From: an uncultured Alistipes sp.
GTDB lineage: Bacteria > Bacteroidota > Bacteroidia > Bacteroidales > Rikenellaceae
NCBI GenBank assembly: GCA_944321955.1
Contig: CALUNG010000019.1
Span: 1 to 38,687 of the forward strand
Direction: 5' to 3'
DNA: 38,687 bases
The notes under the pieces were generated by a model. That model did not search any database, was not told the origin of the DNA, and saw nothing but the letters and a program-made list of their open reading frames with translations. A program made the translations under genes and the position numbers. The number at the start of each line of letters is the position of its first letter. Position 1 is the stretch's first letter. Shown here one piece after another: positions 8,292 to 16,636 of the stretch.

Positions 8292-8933
8292 TTATTCGGC
8301 TTTTTTGGTTGTTTGCGACGCCTTGTGCACGAGGATGTGTCCCGGTATGCACATCAGCAGGAAGAATATGGCGGCAAAGATCAGTATGTCGTCCGTCTGA
8401 TATGCGAATATCGCTTCGCGCCCGGCTTCCTTTACCTCCGGCATGAACATGTATCTTATTGCGAAGATCGTCGATGACAGCATCGACAGTGCACCACCGA
8501 TCGTTACGGCCTTTGAGCGTATTATCGCACCGGTTATGGCCGTACCCATGCCGATAAGCAGCGTCATCATGAAGAACATCGATATCTTGTATACGAAGGC
8601 GGCGCCGAATGCGAACAGTACCGAGAATCCGAATACGATCCATACGGCCGTTACGGCACGGTCGATGTAGGTCCTGACGTATTCGCTCCTGTTGTTTCTG
8701 CATGAGAATATCCATGTCAGAAGGTAACCTATGACGGGCAGGGCAAACCATCCCCATCCCCAGTAAAGATCCAGCCTGTGCATGGCGTACTCCCAAAGCG
8801 ATACGGCAACGGTCGTGTATCCCCATATAAGGAACGGTATTCCGGCGTCGTGCGTCAGTTTTGTCCGGGTGTCGCTGATCATCGAGTTGATGATTTGCAG
8901 GCTCTCCTGTTCAGTGATTTTTCTCTCTTCCAT
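8292..8933 (-). CDS. hypothetical polytopic membrane protein
   Basis: A 213-residue protein with a soluble, charged N-terminus of about 30 residues (MEERKITEQESLQIINSMI) and then about six hydrophobic segments, including those around WGYTTVAVSLWEY, FALPVIGYLLTWIF, AVWIVFGFSVLFAFGAAF, MMTLLIGMGTAITGAII, ALSMLSSTIFAIRYMF and ILIFAAIFFLLMCIPG. It is predicted to sit in the inner membrane. I do not recognise a characterised family. It lies between a 2TM-type protein gene and a winged-helix regulator gene with gaps of 19 and 1 bases, so the three are almost certainly one operon, perhaps an envelope-stress or signal-sensing unit. Confidence 0.8.
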   Translation of the reverse strand: MEERKITEQESLQIINSMISDTRTKLTHDAGIPFLIWGYTTVAVSLWEYAMHRLDLYWGWGWFALPVIGYLLTWIFSCRNNRSEYVRTYIDRAVTAVWIVFGFSVLFAFGAAFVYKISMFFMMTLLIGMGTAITGAIIRSKAVTIGGALSMLSSTIFAIRYMFMPEVKEAGREAIFAYQTDDILIFAAIFFLLMCIPGHILVHKASQTTKKAE

Positions 8934-8952
8934 AGTGCTTATGATTTAGGGT

Positions 8953-9165
8953 TCAACAATCCAGCAGATAGTATATCCATTGCAGCGCCACGCCCAGTCC
9001 CCAGCATCCGATTACCCATAGTACCCATGGATACGAAGGTGATGTTACGCCGTTCATTATCGACAGAAAGGTGCATATTACGACGAATGTCGCCGTATTG
9101 CGTATGGCAGATTTGCGGCTTTTGCTCCGTTCTTCGGCCGACAGCCTTGTGTTTAACTCCTTCAT
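8953..9165 (-). CDS. 2TM domain-like small membrane protein
   Basis: A 70-residue protein if translation starts at the ATG at 9165 (MKELNTRLS...); the in-frame ORF can be extended to 9267, but that would run through the promoter. It has two hydrophobic segments (NTATFVVICTFLSIMNGV and WVLWVIGCWGLGVALQWIYYLL) separated by a short TSPSYP turn, the arrangement of the 2TM domain family. Its function is unknown. It is the first gene of the membrane-protein/regulator operon and directly follows a textbook promoter. Confidence 0.75.
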   Translation of the reverse strand: MKELNTRLSAEERSKSRKSAIRNTATFVVICTFLSIMNGVTSPSYPWVLWVIGCWGLGVALQWIYYLLDC

Positions 9166-9193
9166 TGTTCCCGCTTTTATTGTTCGTATGTTG

Positions 9194-9225
9194 CAAATAT
9201 AAAGTAGTTTATAATATAAACCAAA
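9194..9225 (-). promoter_or_regulatory. promoter (-7 and -33) with overlapping inverted repeat
   Basis: On the minus strand a TTTG -33 box (9222-9225) is followed by a 20-base spacer and TATATTTG (9201-9194), an exact match to the Bacteroidetes primary-sigma consensus. The initiation region falls about 20-25 bases before the start at 9165. A perfect inverted repeat, TATAAA-GTAG-TTTATA (9198-9213), overlaps the -7 box and the spacer, so a dimeric repressor bound there could block the promoter. Confidence 0.75.
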
Positions 9226-9381
9226 TTTTCGATACACTTTTTTGCGAAAAAAACATGACGGCAGCATGTTCGGTTATTATATAACCGAAAAATGGAGTCG
9301 GACATTTCTCAGCAACCGGGTGAATCGCCGCTCACGATGATAAAAACGGGCTGAACCTAATGCAATATGCCGATTGTTTGC

Positions 9382-9389
9382 TATCTTTG
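9382..9389 (+). promoter_or_regulatory. Bacteroidetes -7 promoter box for glyS
   Basis: TATCTTTG matches TAnnTTTG, 35 bases upstream of the glycyl-tRNA synthetase start. No convincing -33 box at standard spacing. Confidence 0.6.
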
Positions 9390-9424
9390 TCGTCAAAGAA
9401 CGAAAACTGAAAATATCATAAATC

Positions 9425-10969
9425 ATGACACAGGACGAACTTTTCAAGAAACTGGTCGCTCACTGCAAGGAGTACGGATTCATATTCCCGTCGAGCGAGA
9501 TATACGACGGACTTGGAGCCGTATACGATTACGGTCAGAACGGCGTTGAACTGAAAAACAACATCAAACGTTACTGGTGGGACTCGATGGTCAAGCTCCA
9601 TGAGAACATCGTGGGTATCGATGCCGCCATATTCATGCATCCCAAGACATGGGAGGCATCGGGACACCTCAGCGCCTTCAACGATCCGCTGATCGACAAC
9701 AAGGATTCGAAGAAGCGTTACCGTGCCGACGTGCTGATCGAGGAGTGGATAGCCAAACAGGATGAAAAGATACAGAAAGAGGTAGACAAGGCCCGCAAGC
9801 GTTTCGGCGAGGCATTCGACGAGGCGCAGTACCGTTCGACATCGCCGCGTGTGCTCGAGACTGCTGCACGCCGTGACGAGATTCACAAGCGTTATGCCGA
9901 TGCGATGAACGCCAACGATCTGGCCGGCCTGCGTCAGATCATCATCGACTGCGAGATTGCATGTCCCATATCCGGTACACGCAACTGGACTGAAGTTCGT
10001 CAGTTCAACCTGATGTTCTCGACGCAGATGGGCTCGACGGCCGACGGAGCGTCGACGATATATCTTCGTCCGGAGACGGCACAGGGTATCTTCGTGAACT
10101 TCCTCAATGTACAGAAGACAGGACGTATGAAGATACCGTTCGGTATAGCACAGATCGGAAAGGCATTCCGCAACGAGATCGTTGCCCGTCAGTTCATCTT
10201 CCGCATGCGTGAGTTCGAGCAGATGGAGATGCAGTTCTTCGTAAAGCCCGGAACCGAAATGCAGTGGTGGAACCAGTGGAAAGAGACCCGTATGGCATGG
10301 CACCGCGCCCTCGGATTCGGTGACGGGAACTACCGCTTCCACGACCATGAGAAGCTCGCACACTATGCCAATGCGGCTACCGATATCGAGTACAACTTCC
10401 CGTTCGGATTCAAGGAGGTTGAGGGTATACACTCGCGTACCGATTTCGACCTTGGCAACCACCAGAAGTTCTCGGGCAAGAAGATGCAGTATTTCGATCC
10501 CGAGACCGGCGAGAGCTACATACCTTATGTAGTCGAAACGTCGATTGGCGTTGACCGTATGGTTCTGCAGGTGCTGTCGGCCGCATATTGCGAGGAGAAG
10601 CTCGACAACGGCGAAGAGCGTGTGGTATTGCGCATACCCGCAACACTCGCCCCGACGAAGGTTGCTGTGCTGCCTCTGCTCAAGAAGGACGGACTTCCGG
10701 AAGTGGCCCAACGCATTATCGACGACCTGAAGTACGATTACAACGTCGTTTACGACGAGAAAGACTCCATCGGCAAGCGCTATCGCCGTCAGGATGCCGT
10801 GGGTACGCCGTTCTGCGTTACGGTCGATCACCAGACCCTCGAGGACGGAACCGTTACGGTACGTCACCGCGATACCATGGCGCAGGATCGTATCGCCATC
10901 GACAAACTGCATGCAATGGTCGAGGAGGAGGTTTCGTTCCGCAAGCTCTTCAAGAAGTTGAATCTGTAA
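9425..10969 (+). CDS. glyS: glycine--tRNA ligase (single-chain, dimeric type)
   Basis: A 514-residue class II aminoacyl-tRNA synthetase of the alpha-2 type (like those of Thermus, archaea and eukaryotes), not the alpha2-beta2 GlyQ/GlyS type. The N-terminus FKKLVAHCKEYGFIFPSSEIYDG is typical. Class II motif 2 is visible in PFGIAQIGKAFRNEI and motif 3 in ETSIGVDRMVLQVLSAA; glycine-binding elements are in RPETAQGIFVNF. The C-terminal anticodon-binding domain starts near LAPTKVAVLPLL. It charges tRNA-Gly in the cytoplasm. The gene follows its own promoter and is 18 bases upstream of a YqgF gene. Confidence 0.96.
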   Translation: MTQDELFKKLVAHCKEYGFIFPSSEIYDGLGAVYDYGQNGVELKNNIKRYWWDSMVKLHENIVGIDAAIFMHPKTWEASGHLSAFNDPLIDNKDSKKRYRADVLIEEWIAKQDEKIQKEVDKARKRFGEAFDEAQYRSTSPRVLETAARRDEIHKRYADAMNANDLAGLRQIIIDCEIACPISGTRNWTEVRQFNLMFSTQMGSTADGASTIYLRPETAQGIFVNFLNVQKTGRMKIPFGIAQIGKAFRNEIVARQFIFRMREFEQMEMQFFVKPGTEMQWWNQWKETRMAWHRALGFGDGNYRFHDHEKLAHYANAATDIEYNFPFGFKEVEGIHSRTDFDLGNHQKFSGKKMQYFDPETGESYIPYVVETSIGVDRMVLQVLSAAYCEEKLDNGEERVVLRIPATLAPTKVAVLPLLKKDGLPEVAQRIIDDLKYDYNVVYDEKDSIGKRYRRQDAVGTPFCVTVDHQTLEDGTVTVRHRDTMAQDRIAIDKLHAMVEEEVSFRKLFKKLNL

Positions 10970-10987
10970 ACTCTGCGCCGATATCCG

Positions 10988-11401
10988 ATGGGGCGCATAC
11001 TTGCGATAGATTACGGGACACGGCGTACCGGTCTGGCCGTGAGCGATCCCCTGCAGATAATAGCCGGGGGATTGACGACAGTCGACACGCGTGAGCTCGA
11101 AAAGTTCATCGCGGAGTACGTGGCGGCGAACGACGTCGAGACGATAGTCGTGGGCAAGCCGATGCAGATGAACGGTACCCCGTCTGAAACGTATCGTTTC
11201 GTCGAGCCGCTTGTCGCGCGTCTGCGTCGTGCATATCCGGCAATCAGGGTAGAGCTCTACGACGAACGCTTCACGTCGGTCATGGCGCACAGAACGATGC
11301 TCGAGAGCGGTATCGGCAAGATGGCCCGTCGTGACCGTGCTCTTGTGGACAAGATATCGGCGACGATTATTTTACAGTCCTACATGGACAGCAGACATTG
11401 A
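10988..11401 (+). CDS. yqgF: YqgF/RuvX family Holliday-junction-resolvase-like protein
   Basis: A 137-residue RNase H-fold protein. The N-terminal ILAIDYGTRRTGLAVSDP holds the first catalytic aspartate. The second acidic site is in YDERFTSVMA, and the last in DRALVDKISATIILQSYMD. These match YqgF/RuvX, which is implicated in 16S rRNA 5'-end maturation (its annotation as a resolvase rests on fold). Length is normal. It lies 18 bases after glyS, and the next gene starts 11 bases after its stop. Confidence 0.93.
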   Translation: MGRILAIDYGTRRTGLAVSDPLQIIAGGLTTVDTRELEKFIAEYVAANDVETIVVGKPMQMNGTPSETYRFVEPLVARLRRAYPAIRVELYDERFTSVMAHRTMLESGIGKMARRDRALVDKISATIILQSYMDSRH

Positions 11402-11412
11402 ATATTGAGATT

Positions 11413-12129
11413 ATGAAACGCATACTTTTATTTGCAGCGGCCCTGGTCTTTTTCATGACATCGGCTGCTCAGGAGAAGCCCAAGGATTGGGCCCGCTTCT
11501 ACCGTTACGAGAAGGCCAATGCCGAACTCGCCGAGAGCGGCGCCAAGGTCGATGCCGTATTCATGGGTAACTCGATAACCGACAACTGGGCAAAATACGA
11601 CCCCGATTTCTTTACCAGAAACGGCTTCGCCGGTCGTGGCGTAAGCGGACAGACGACATCGCAGATGCTTGTCAGATTCCGTCGTGACGTTCTCGAACTC
11701 AAGCCACATGTCGTTTTGATCATGGCCGGTACGAACGACATAGCTCAGAACAACGGATTCATAACGCTCGAAAACGCGTTGGGCAATATCAAATCGATGT
11801 GTGAGCTGGCCCGGCTGCATGGAATAAAGGTAATACTTTGCTCAGTACCGCCTGCATTCCAGTTCCCGTGGCGCAAACATATAGAACCGGCACGGATAAT
11901 CGTCGAATACAACCGCATGCTCCGCGAATATGCCGAGTCGGAGAAGATTCCGTATCTGGATTACTATTCGTCGCTTGCGGACGAACGTGGCGGCATGCCC
12001 GAGAAGTGGAGCTCCGATGGCGTTCACCCCAACAGGGAGTGCTATGTAACAGTTATGGAGCCGTTGGCTCTCAAGGCTGTCAACAAGGTACTGCATACGA
12101 AGAAAAATTACGTATCCGAATTGCAGTAG
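11413..12129 (+). CDS. secreted SGNH/GDSL-type esterase
   Basis: A 238-residue protein with a signal peptide (MKRILLFAAALVFFMTSAAQ), so probably periplasmic or surface-exposed. The SGNH blocks are all present: block I VFMGNSITDNW with the nucleophilic serine (GNS in place of GDS), block II GRGVSGQTTSQ, block III MAGTNDIAQN, and block V DGVHPN with the catalytic Asp and His. The family includes acetyl-xylan and sialate O-acetylesterases and lipases acting on ester-linked carbohydrate or lipid; the substrate cannot be assigned. I chose the ATG at 11413 because the upstream TTG (11398) overlaps the yqgF stop and would spoil the signal peptide. Confidence 0.88.
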   Translation: MKRILLFAAALVFFMTSAAQEKPKDWARFYRYEKANAELAESGAKVDAVFMGNSITDNWAKYDPDFFTRNGFAGRGVSGQTTSQMLVRFRRDVLELKPHVVLIMAGTNDIAQNNGFITLENALGNIKSMCELARLHGIKVILCSVPPAFQFPWRKHIEPARIIVEYNRMLREYAESEKIPYLDYYSSLADERGGMPEKWSSDGVHPNRECYVTVMEPLALKAVNKVLHTKKNYVSELQ

Positions 12130-12215
12130 GTTTTCATTTTGCAAATAAAGGTTGCTAATGGACGGTGATTGAGTAAAAAGTCATTGGAACCGTAGCTTTT
12201 TAGGTAATATTATTG

Positions 12216-12223
12216 TATATTTG
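12216..12223 (+). promoter_or_regulatory. Bacteroidetes -7 box for def, very close to its start codon
   Basis: TATATTTG matches TAnnTTTG and ends 8 bases before the def ATG at 12232. Transcription would then begin at or within a few bases of the start codon, suggesting a leaderless or near-leaderless mRNA. No good -33 box at standard spacing. Confidence 0.5.
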
Positions 12224-12231
12224 TATTTGTT

Positions 12232-12783
12232 ATGATATATCCGATTGTCATATACGGATCGCAAGTATTGAGGCAGAAAGCCGAACCGGTTACTCCCGAT
12301 TATCCGGATCTCGGCAAGTTGATCGAGGATATGTTTCTGACTTTGTCGGAAGCCGATGGAGTGGGGTTGGCAGCTCCGCAGATAGGGAAAAGCATAAAAC
12401 TGTTTATTGTCGACTGTACCCCTTGGGGTGAGGAGCAACCCGAGCTGGCCGATTACAGAAAGGTATTCATCAATGCCGAAATATACGAACGCAGCGAGGA
12501 GACCGACTTTTTCAACGAAGGCTGTCTGTCGCTGCCGGGTCTGCACGAAGATGTACGTCGTCCGGTAAGTATTCGCATGCGTTATCTCGACGAAAACTTT
12601 GTCGAGCATGACGAAGCGTTCGACGGACTGCCGGCCCGTGTCATACAGCATGAGTATGATCATACGGAAGGAGTAGTATTTACCGACCGCCTTTCGTCGT
12701 TGCGCCGTAATTTGCTGCGGGGTAAATTGACTGGACTGACAAAAGGGAAATACAGATGTGCTTATAAAACAAAACAGATTTGA
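12232..12783 (+). CDS. def: peptide deformylase
   Basis: A 183-residue metalloenzyme that removes the formyl group from the N-terminal methionine of new proteins. All three family motifs are present in order: GVGLAAPQIG (about residue 43), EGCLSLPG (metal-binding cysteine, about residue 100), and QHEYDH (the HExxH zinc/iron motif, about residue 141). Start and length are typical (MIYPIVIYGSQVLR). It has its own candidate promoter. Confidence 0.97.
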   Translation: MIYPIVIYGSQVLRQKAEPVTPDYPDLGKLIEDMFLTLSEADGVGLAAPQIGKSIKLFIVDCTPWGEEQPELADYRKVFINAEIYERSEETDFFNEGCLSLPGLHEDVRRPVSIRMRYLDENFVEHDEAFDGLPARVIQHEYDHTEGVVFTDRLSSLRRNLLRGKLTGLTKGKYRCAYKTKQI

Positions 12784-12885
12784 AACGGAATCACGATTTG
12801 CCGCCGGTGACGGCGAGTCTTTGATCCCTGGTTGCATACACACTAATTATTTTTTATATAACCAATTAATTAAAAGGACAGAGTT

Positions 12886-13419
12886 ATGAAAAAGATTCTT
12901 CTTACCATTGCGGTATGCTTGTGCCTGGGCGGCGTTGCTTCGGCGCAGGATTGGTCCGTCGGCGGACGTATAGGCTCGGGGTTCCAGGCTGTAGGCCAAT
13001 ATCATGGTTTGGGTGATGTCGCCGGCAAACCGTTCTATCTTGAAGGACGTTTCGGTATGTCGTGGTGCAATCCGGGTGCAACGCTTGTTGCGGACTTTAC
13101 GGCGTTGGCAGCATGGAACTGCTTCGAATTCGGACAGTATGATGCCGGTAACTTCTTTGCAGATTTCGGTTGCGGCCTTTCGGTCGGCGGTCGTGAGCAC
13201 TATGCCTATGTAGGTCTTGCAGGTCTTGCCAAGTTAGGATTCAAGTTCTCAGGAGCACCTGTTTCGCTTTCGTTCGACTGGACTCCGGTATTCGGTCCCG
13301 AGATCGCTTACTATGGCAAACAGACGATTGCCGGTGTAACGATCCCCGGAGGAAGCGCAGCTGATTTCTTCGAGTATGGACTTGTGAACTTCGGTATCAC
13401 CTGCACGTATAACTTCTGA
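12886..13419 (+). CDS. small outer-membrane beta-barrel-like protein, hypothetical
   Basis: A 177-residue protein with a clear signal peptide (MKKILLTIAVCLCLGGVASAQ). The mature part alternates hydrophobic and polar residues, is rich in glycine and aromatic residues, and ends with YGLVNFGITCTYNF, whose C-terminal aromatic residue is typical of outer-membrane barrels. This suggests an 8-strand-type barrel in the outer membrane. I do not recognise a specific family, and the function is unknown. It stands alone, with a hairpin terminator just downstream shared with the convergent pilus operon. Confidence 0.75.
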   Translation: MKKILLTIAVCLCLGGVASAQDWSVGGRIGSGFQAVGQYHGLGDVAGKPFYLEGRFGMSWCNPGATLVADFTALAAWNCFEFGQYDAGNFFADFGCGLSVGGREHYAYVGLAGLAKLGFKFSGAPVSLSFDWTPVFGPEIAYYGKQTIAGVTIPGGSAADFFEYGLVNFGITCTYNF

Positions 13420-13442
13420 TCGGATTTGATCAGGTAAATTAT

Positions 13443-13477
13443 TAAAGCCGCAATTCCTTTGGGGAGTTGCGGCTTTA
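13443..13477. terminator. bidirectional hairpin terminator
   Basis: An 11-base perfect inverted repeat (13443-13453 and 13467-13477) whose outer pairs are A/T-rich, giving a U-run in both directions. It lies between the convergent barrel-protein gene and the last gene of the pilus operon. Confidence 0.85.
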
Positions 13478-13502
13478 TTGTGTACATGTTAAGATGGTTA
13501 CG

Positions 13503-16500
13503 TCACTCTATGTCCCTGATGCAGCGGATCATTGTGGATCCGGGTTTTGAGATGGTTACGTGCCCGCCGGTGCAGTACCATGATATTTCGGAGTCGTAGT
13601 TCAATCCGAGTGTTCCGAACGAGTAGTATGAATTTACGAAGGTATACTGACCGTTCCACCAATATGGGTTGACATCCGATGTTATGTAGTTCGACATTAG
13701 ACTGGCCTCACGGATGTTGGGCATACGGTATCCTTCGGGACACGGAGAGTCTCCCTCCTCGATCATGGTTTTAAGATCCTGATAGCTCCCGTTGTATGCT
13801 ACAGCCGGGCCGGTCTCGAATTTGGTATACAGTCTGGATGCTTCAGAGTTCTCGTCGCCGGGTTCGAGTTCGCGTGTGGTGTAGTACCGGTTGGATTTCT
13901 TGTTTATTCTCGACACGTCGAACAGGTAAACAGATGTAGTCGAGTTATTCTCTTCGACGGCGCTGAACAATATGGAACGGTCCGGAATGATATTCTCGTC
14001 ATTCAACTCGGCAATGGCATCGGTTTCGTTCTCGGGGTCCATTCCGAGATTTCGTACGCATCTGACCGTATATCTACCGGGTTTTCCGTCATAGGTTGAA
14101 CTGTACTGCTGATATGCACTTGTCGAGAGTCCCTCTTCCGCCCAGAGCATTGTCGGGTAGTTTGCAGGATCGGAACCTCCCCAACGGGTGCTGCTTATCA
14201 CGTGGCGGCGCCACAGTTGTGTTCCGTATTCGTCGGTATCGTACTTGCCGTATCCATTGTTGCTGTCATATAGCTGGGCATCGCTCGACAGGCCCTGATC
14301 GCCGATATATAATGCTGTTAACTGTTGCACCGATGCTATGTACCATTTTATCTCATCTGCATCGATAACGCCGTTACCGTTGTTGTCACGATTACGCATG
14401 AGGCATGTATATCTGGCTGTAGCCAGTTCGTCATCGTCTTTCAGGAATATAAGTTCATGATCGTTTTCGCGATCGAAGTCGAGATAGTCGTCCCATTGCT
14501 TGTAAGTGTAGTTGCCGTTATTGTCGACGAGTTTCCAGATGCGAGCTGTATTATACAGACCGTTGGCGTGGGACGTATTGCCCATGTTTTCATAGTTGTA
14601 TGCAGTGGTGTTGTGACGTTCGTTGCGGTTGTAGAACCAGAGGTGCCCCTCTGTCTCGTCGGTTGTTTCCACGCCCCACGCCGAATTCAACTCCGCATTT
14701 GTAGTATCGAATATCGATTGAATGGAACGCTGCCGAATTGTTATGACGCTGCCTGTGGCCGAACTCTCTCCGTCGGCGCTGAACTGCGTATTGCACAATA
14801 CATGCATCATGCGGTTGGGCTGGTTTACGAACTCCTTCCACAAAGTCGGACGTACCTCGCCGGATATGGGATCCCTGTCATAGTAGAACTCATCTACGAA
14901 AACCGTAACGTATATGCGGTTCCGTCGGTATATTTCGGGGTTGTTCGGATACATCTGTTTGAGGTCGGGATCTTCTTCCTCGCGGAAGTCGTTGGTGCGG
15001 TTGCTGTCGAAACGGCGTTTCTGCTCGCGTATGTATTCGCAGAACTCAAGGATGTTCATGACATCATTGGGATTATATCTGCTGTTGAGGTGACTGTATT
15101 GTCCCGAAGCGTCCATGTCGTTTATACGGAACTTAACCCAGTCGTAGTCCAGTCCGTTCGGAACCTCTACGCCATCGACAACCTCCGGTAACCCTTCGCG
15201 GCCGAACGGTGTCTTGACATACCACGTAACGGTTTCGGGTGTAATATACTCCTGGTCAAAAGCGAATACACGCTGTCCGTAGTGCGCGTCGAACGTGTAT
15301 ATCGATTCTTTGGCTATATATACCTGCCCCGTTGCACCGGACTCGTTCTCAACGTTGGTCGACACCTCGACCTGGATGTTTTCTACGCCTTTGATCGTAA
15401 TCGTATATGTGTAGTGCGTGTTGCGGTTTACGCGATAGTCGTTCAGATCCTTGCCGAAATCGCCGAGATGTATGTAATATGTAACCAGTGCATTGAGCGT
15501 CTGGCTTTTGGATCCTGCTTCCACGTCGACATCCATGGCCAGTTCACCCTTTATGACCAGATATGTAGCCGTTTCGGGAGCATTTTCCCACAAACCATTC
15601 GTCGTGTCGTATGCACCGACCTCGTTTTTTATGCGTTTGTCGCGCTGGTGATAGCTGTCGACGTTGTTCTTTGCCGTCGGACGGTTTTCGAGCATGTAGA
15701 ACGAGAATCCGTTCACGGGAGCCGTCACCGTAGTGTCCGAACCGGTGCTGTTGACGTATGTGAATGTCTCTTCGGTCTGTGTTTCGAAATTCAGGGCAGA
15801 CGAATTGAAGAATCCCGTACCCGAATCGTGGCTTTCAGTCGCGACGTCGTGTTCGATCAGATAGCAGCTTTTGGGCAGATTCACTACCTGCCATGACTCC
15901 GGTGTGAATGCCTTAACCTTCTGAACGGTCTCTCCGTCGCTCGACGTAACGTCGGTTTCGTTTCCTACGGCGGCGCGTATCCGCACATCTATCTTGGCGT
16001 CGAGACGTATCAACGGGATTTTGACGCTTCCGCCGGTATCGTATGTAATTCCGGTCGAGGTTATGGTCGTGTTTTCGGCGCTTCCGGTCATGATGAAAGA
16101 GCCGTTGCGTGATGTTATCTCCTGACTCAGGCTTGCAACCATGGCGTTCAGTTCATCGGTGGTCTGGATGAAACTGAATTTCTCGGAGGCGATACTTATC
16201 ATGTCGGTATCGATGTTCGCCACGAGCCAGAAGGTACCGCCCGTCAGTTGGGGCAGTTTCATGCGTATGGTTCCGATGGTCTTTTGCGAAGCATCCATCA
16301 GGTTGTCTACCATCCAGCAGTTGGAGTTTGCCGATGTGACTTCGGCTTTTGTCTCGCGTTTGTTGTCGTCGTCGAAATAGTGGCCGTAAACCCTCTCTCC
16401 GGCGCTGTTGAACAGAAATACGTATATGTTCGATACGCGCGATTCGGCAATCAGCCCGAGAGTCGATCGCGTTGTGATGTCAATTTTGTCGAAATTGCTG

Positions 16501-16625
16501 TGTCCGAAGTCGAGCGTGGCCCATACTTCGCCTTCGCCTGTCGGCCTTTGGTCGAGTTCCGGATCGTTGACACATCCGCCAAGCAGCAGAGTGGCCGATA
16601 AAAGGTATGTTATCAATCGTTTCAT
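13503..16625 (-). CDS. DUF4906-like fimbrial tip lipoprotein with EF-hand-like loop
   Basis: A 1040-residue lipoprotein and the last gene of the pilus operon. The start at 16625 gives a signal peptide ending in a lipobox (LLLGGC, Cys18). A conserved arginine follows in DITTRS (R53), where type V pilins are cut. The C-terminal third has the pattern I recall from DUF4906 fimbrial proteins: an EF-hand-like calcium loop running from D747 to E758 followed by IKWY, then CPEGYRMPNIREASLMS and a terminal MIRCIRDIE. Large last-gene products in such loci are usually tip adhesins or accessory subunits (inference). The gene starts 11 bases after the stop of the 596-residue gene. The family label is from memory of motifs, so it is moderately sure. 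Confidence 0.7.
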   Translation of the reverse strand: MKRLITYLLSATLLLGGCVNDPELDQRPTGEGEVWATLDFGHSNFDKIDITTRSTLGLIAESRVSNIYVFLFNSAGERVYGHYFDDDNKRETKAEVTSANSNCWMVDNLMDASQKTIGTIRMKLPQLTGGTFWLVANIDTDMISIASEKFSFIQTTDELNAMVASLSQEITSRNGSFIMTGSAENTTITSTGITYDTGGSVKIPLIRLDAKIDVRIRAAVGNETDVTSSDGETVQKVKAFTPESWQVVNLPKSCYLIEHDVATESHDSGTGFFNSSALNFETQTEETFTYVNSTGSDTTVTAPVNGFSFYMLENRPTAKNNVDSYHQRDKRIKNEVGAYDTTNGLWENAPETATYLVIKGELAMDVDVEAGSKSQTLNALVTYYIHLGDFGKDLNDYRVNRNTHYTYTITIKGVENIQVEVSTNVENESGATGQVYIAKESIYTFDAHYGQRVFAFDQEYITPETVTWYVKTPFGREGLPEVVDGVEVPNGLDYDWVKFRINDMDASGQYSHLNSRYNPNDVMNILEFCEYIREQKRRFDSNRTNDFREEEDPDLKQMYPNNPEIYRRNRIYVTVFVDEFYYDRDPISGEVRPTLWKEFVNQPNRMMHVLCNTQFSADGESSATGSVITIRQRSIQSIFDTTNAELNSAWGVETTDETEGHLWFYNRNERHNTTAYNYENMGNTSHANGLYNTARIWKLVDNNGNYTYKQWDDYLDFDRENDHELIFLKDDDELATARYTCLMRNRDNNGNGVIDADEIKWYIASVQQLTALYIGDQGLSSDAQLYDSNNGYGKYDTDEYGTQLWRRHVISSTRWGGSDPANYPTMLWAEEGLSTSAYQQYSSTYDGKPGRYTVRCVRNLGMDPENETDAIAELNDENIIPDRSILFSAVEENNSTTSVYLFDVSRINKKSNRYYTTRELEPGDENSEASRLYTKFETGPAVAYNGSYQDLKTMIEEGDSPCPEGYRMPNIREASLMSNYITSDVNPYWWNGQYTFVNSYYSFGTLGLNYDSEISWYCTGGHVTISKPGSTMIRCIRDIE

Positions 16626-16636
16626 TGGCAAACGTA

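Noticed and set aside
9416-11290. 624-residue antisense open frame over glyS and yqgF
   Set aside because: It is a frame shadow of genes with strong motifs, and its own translation shows no domain or signal.
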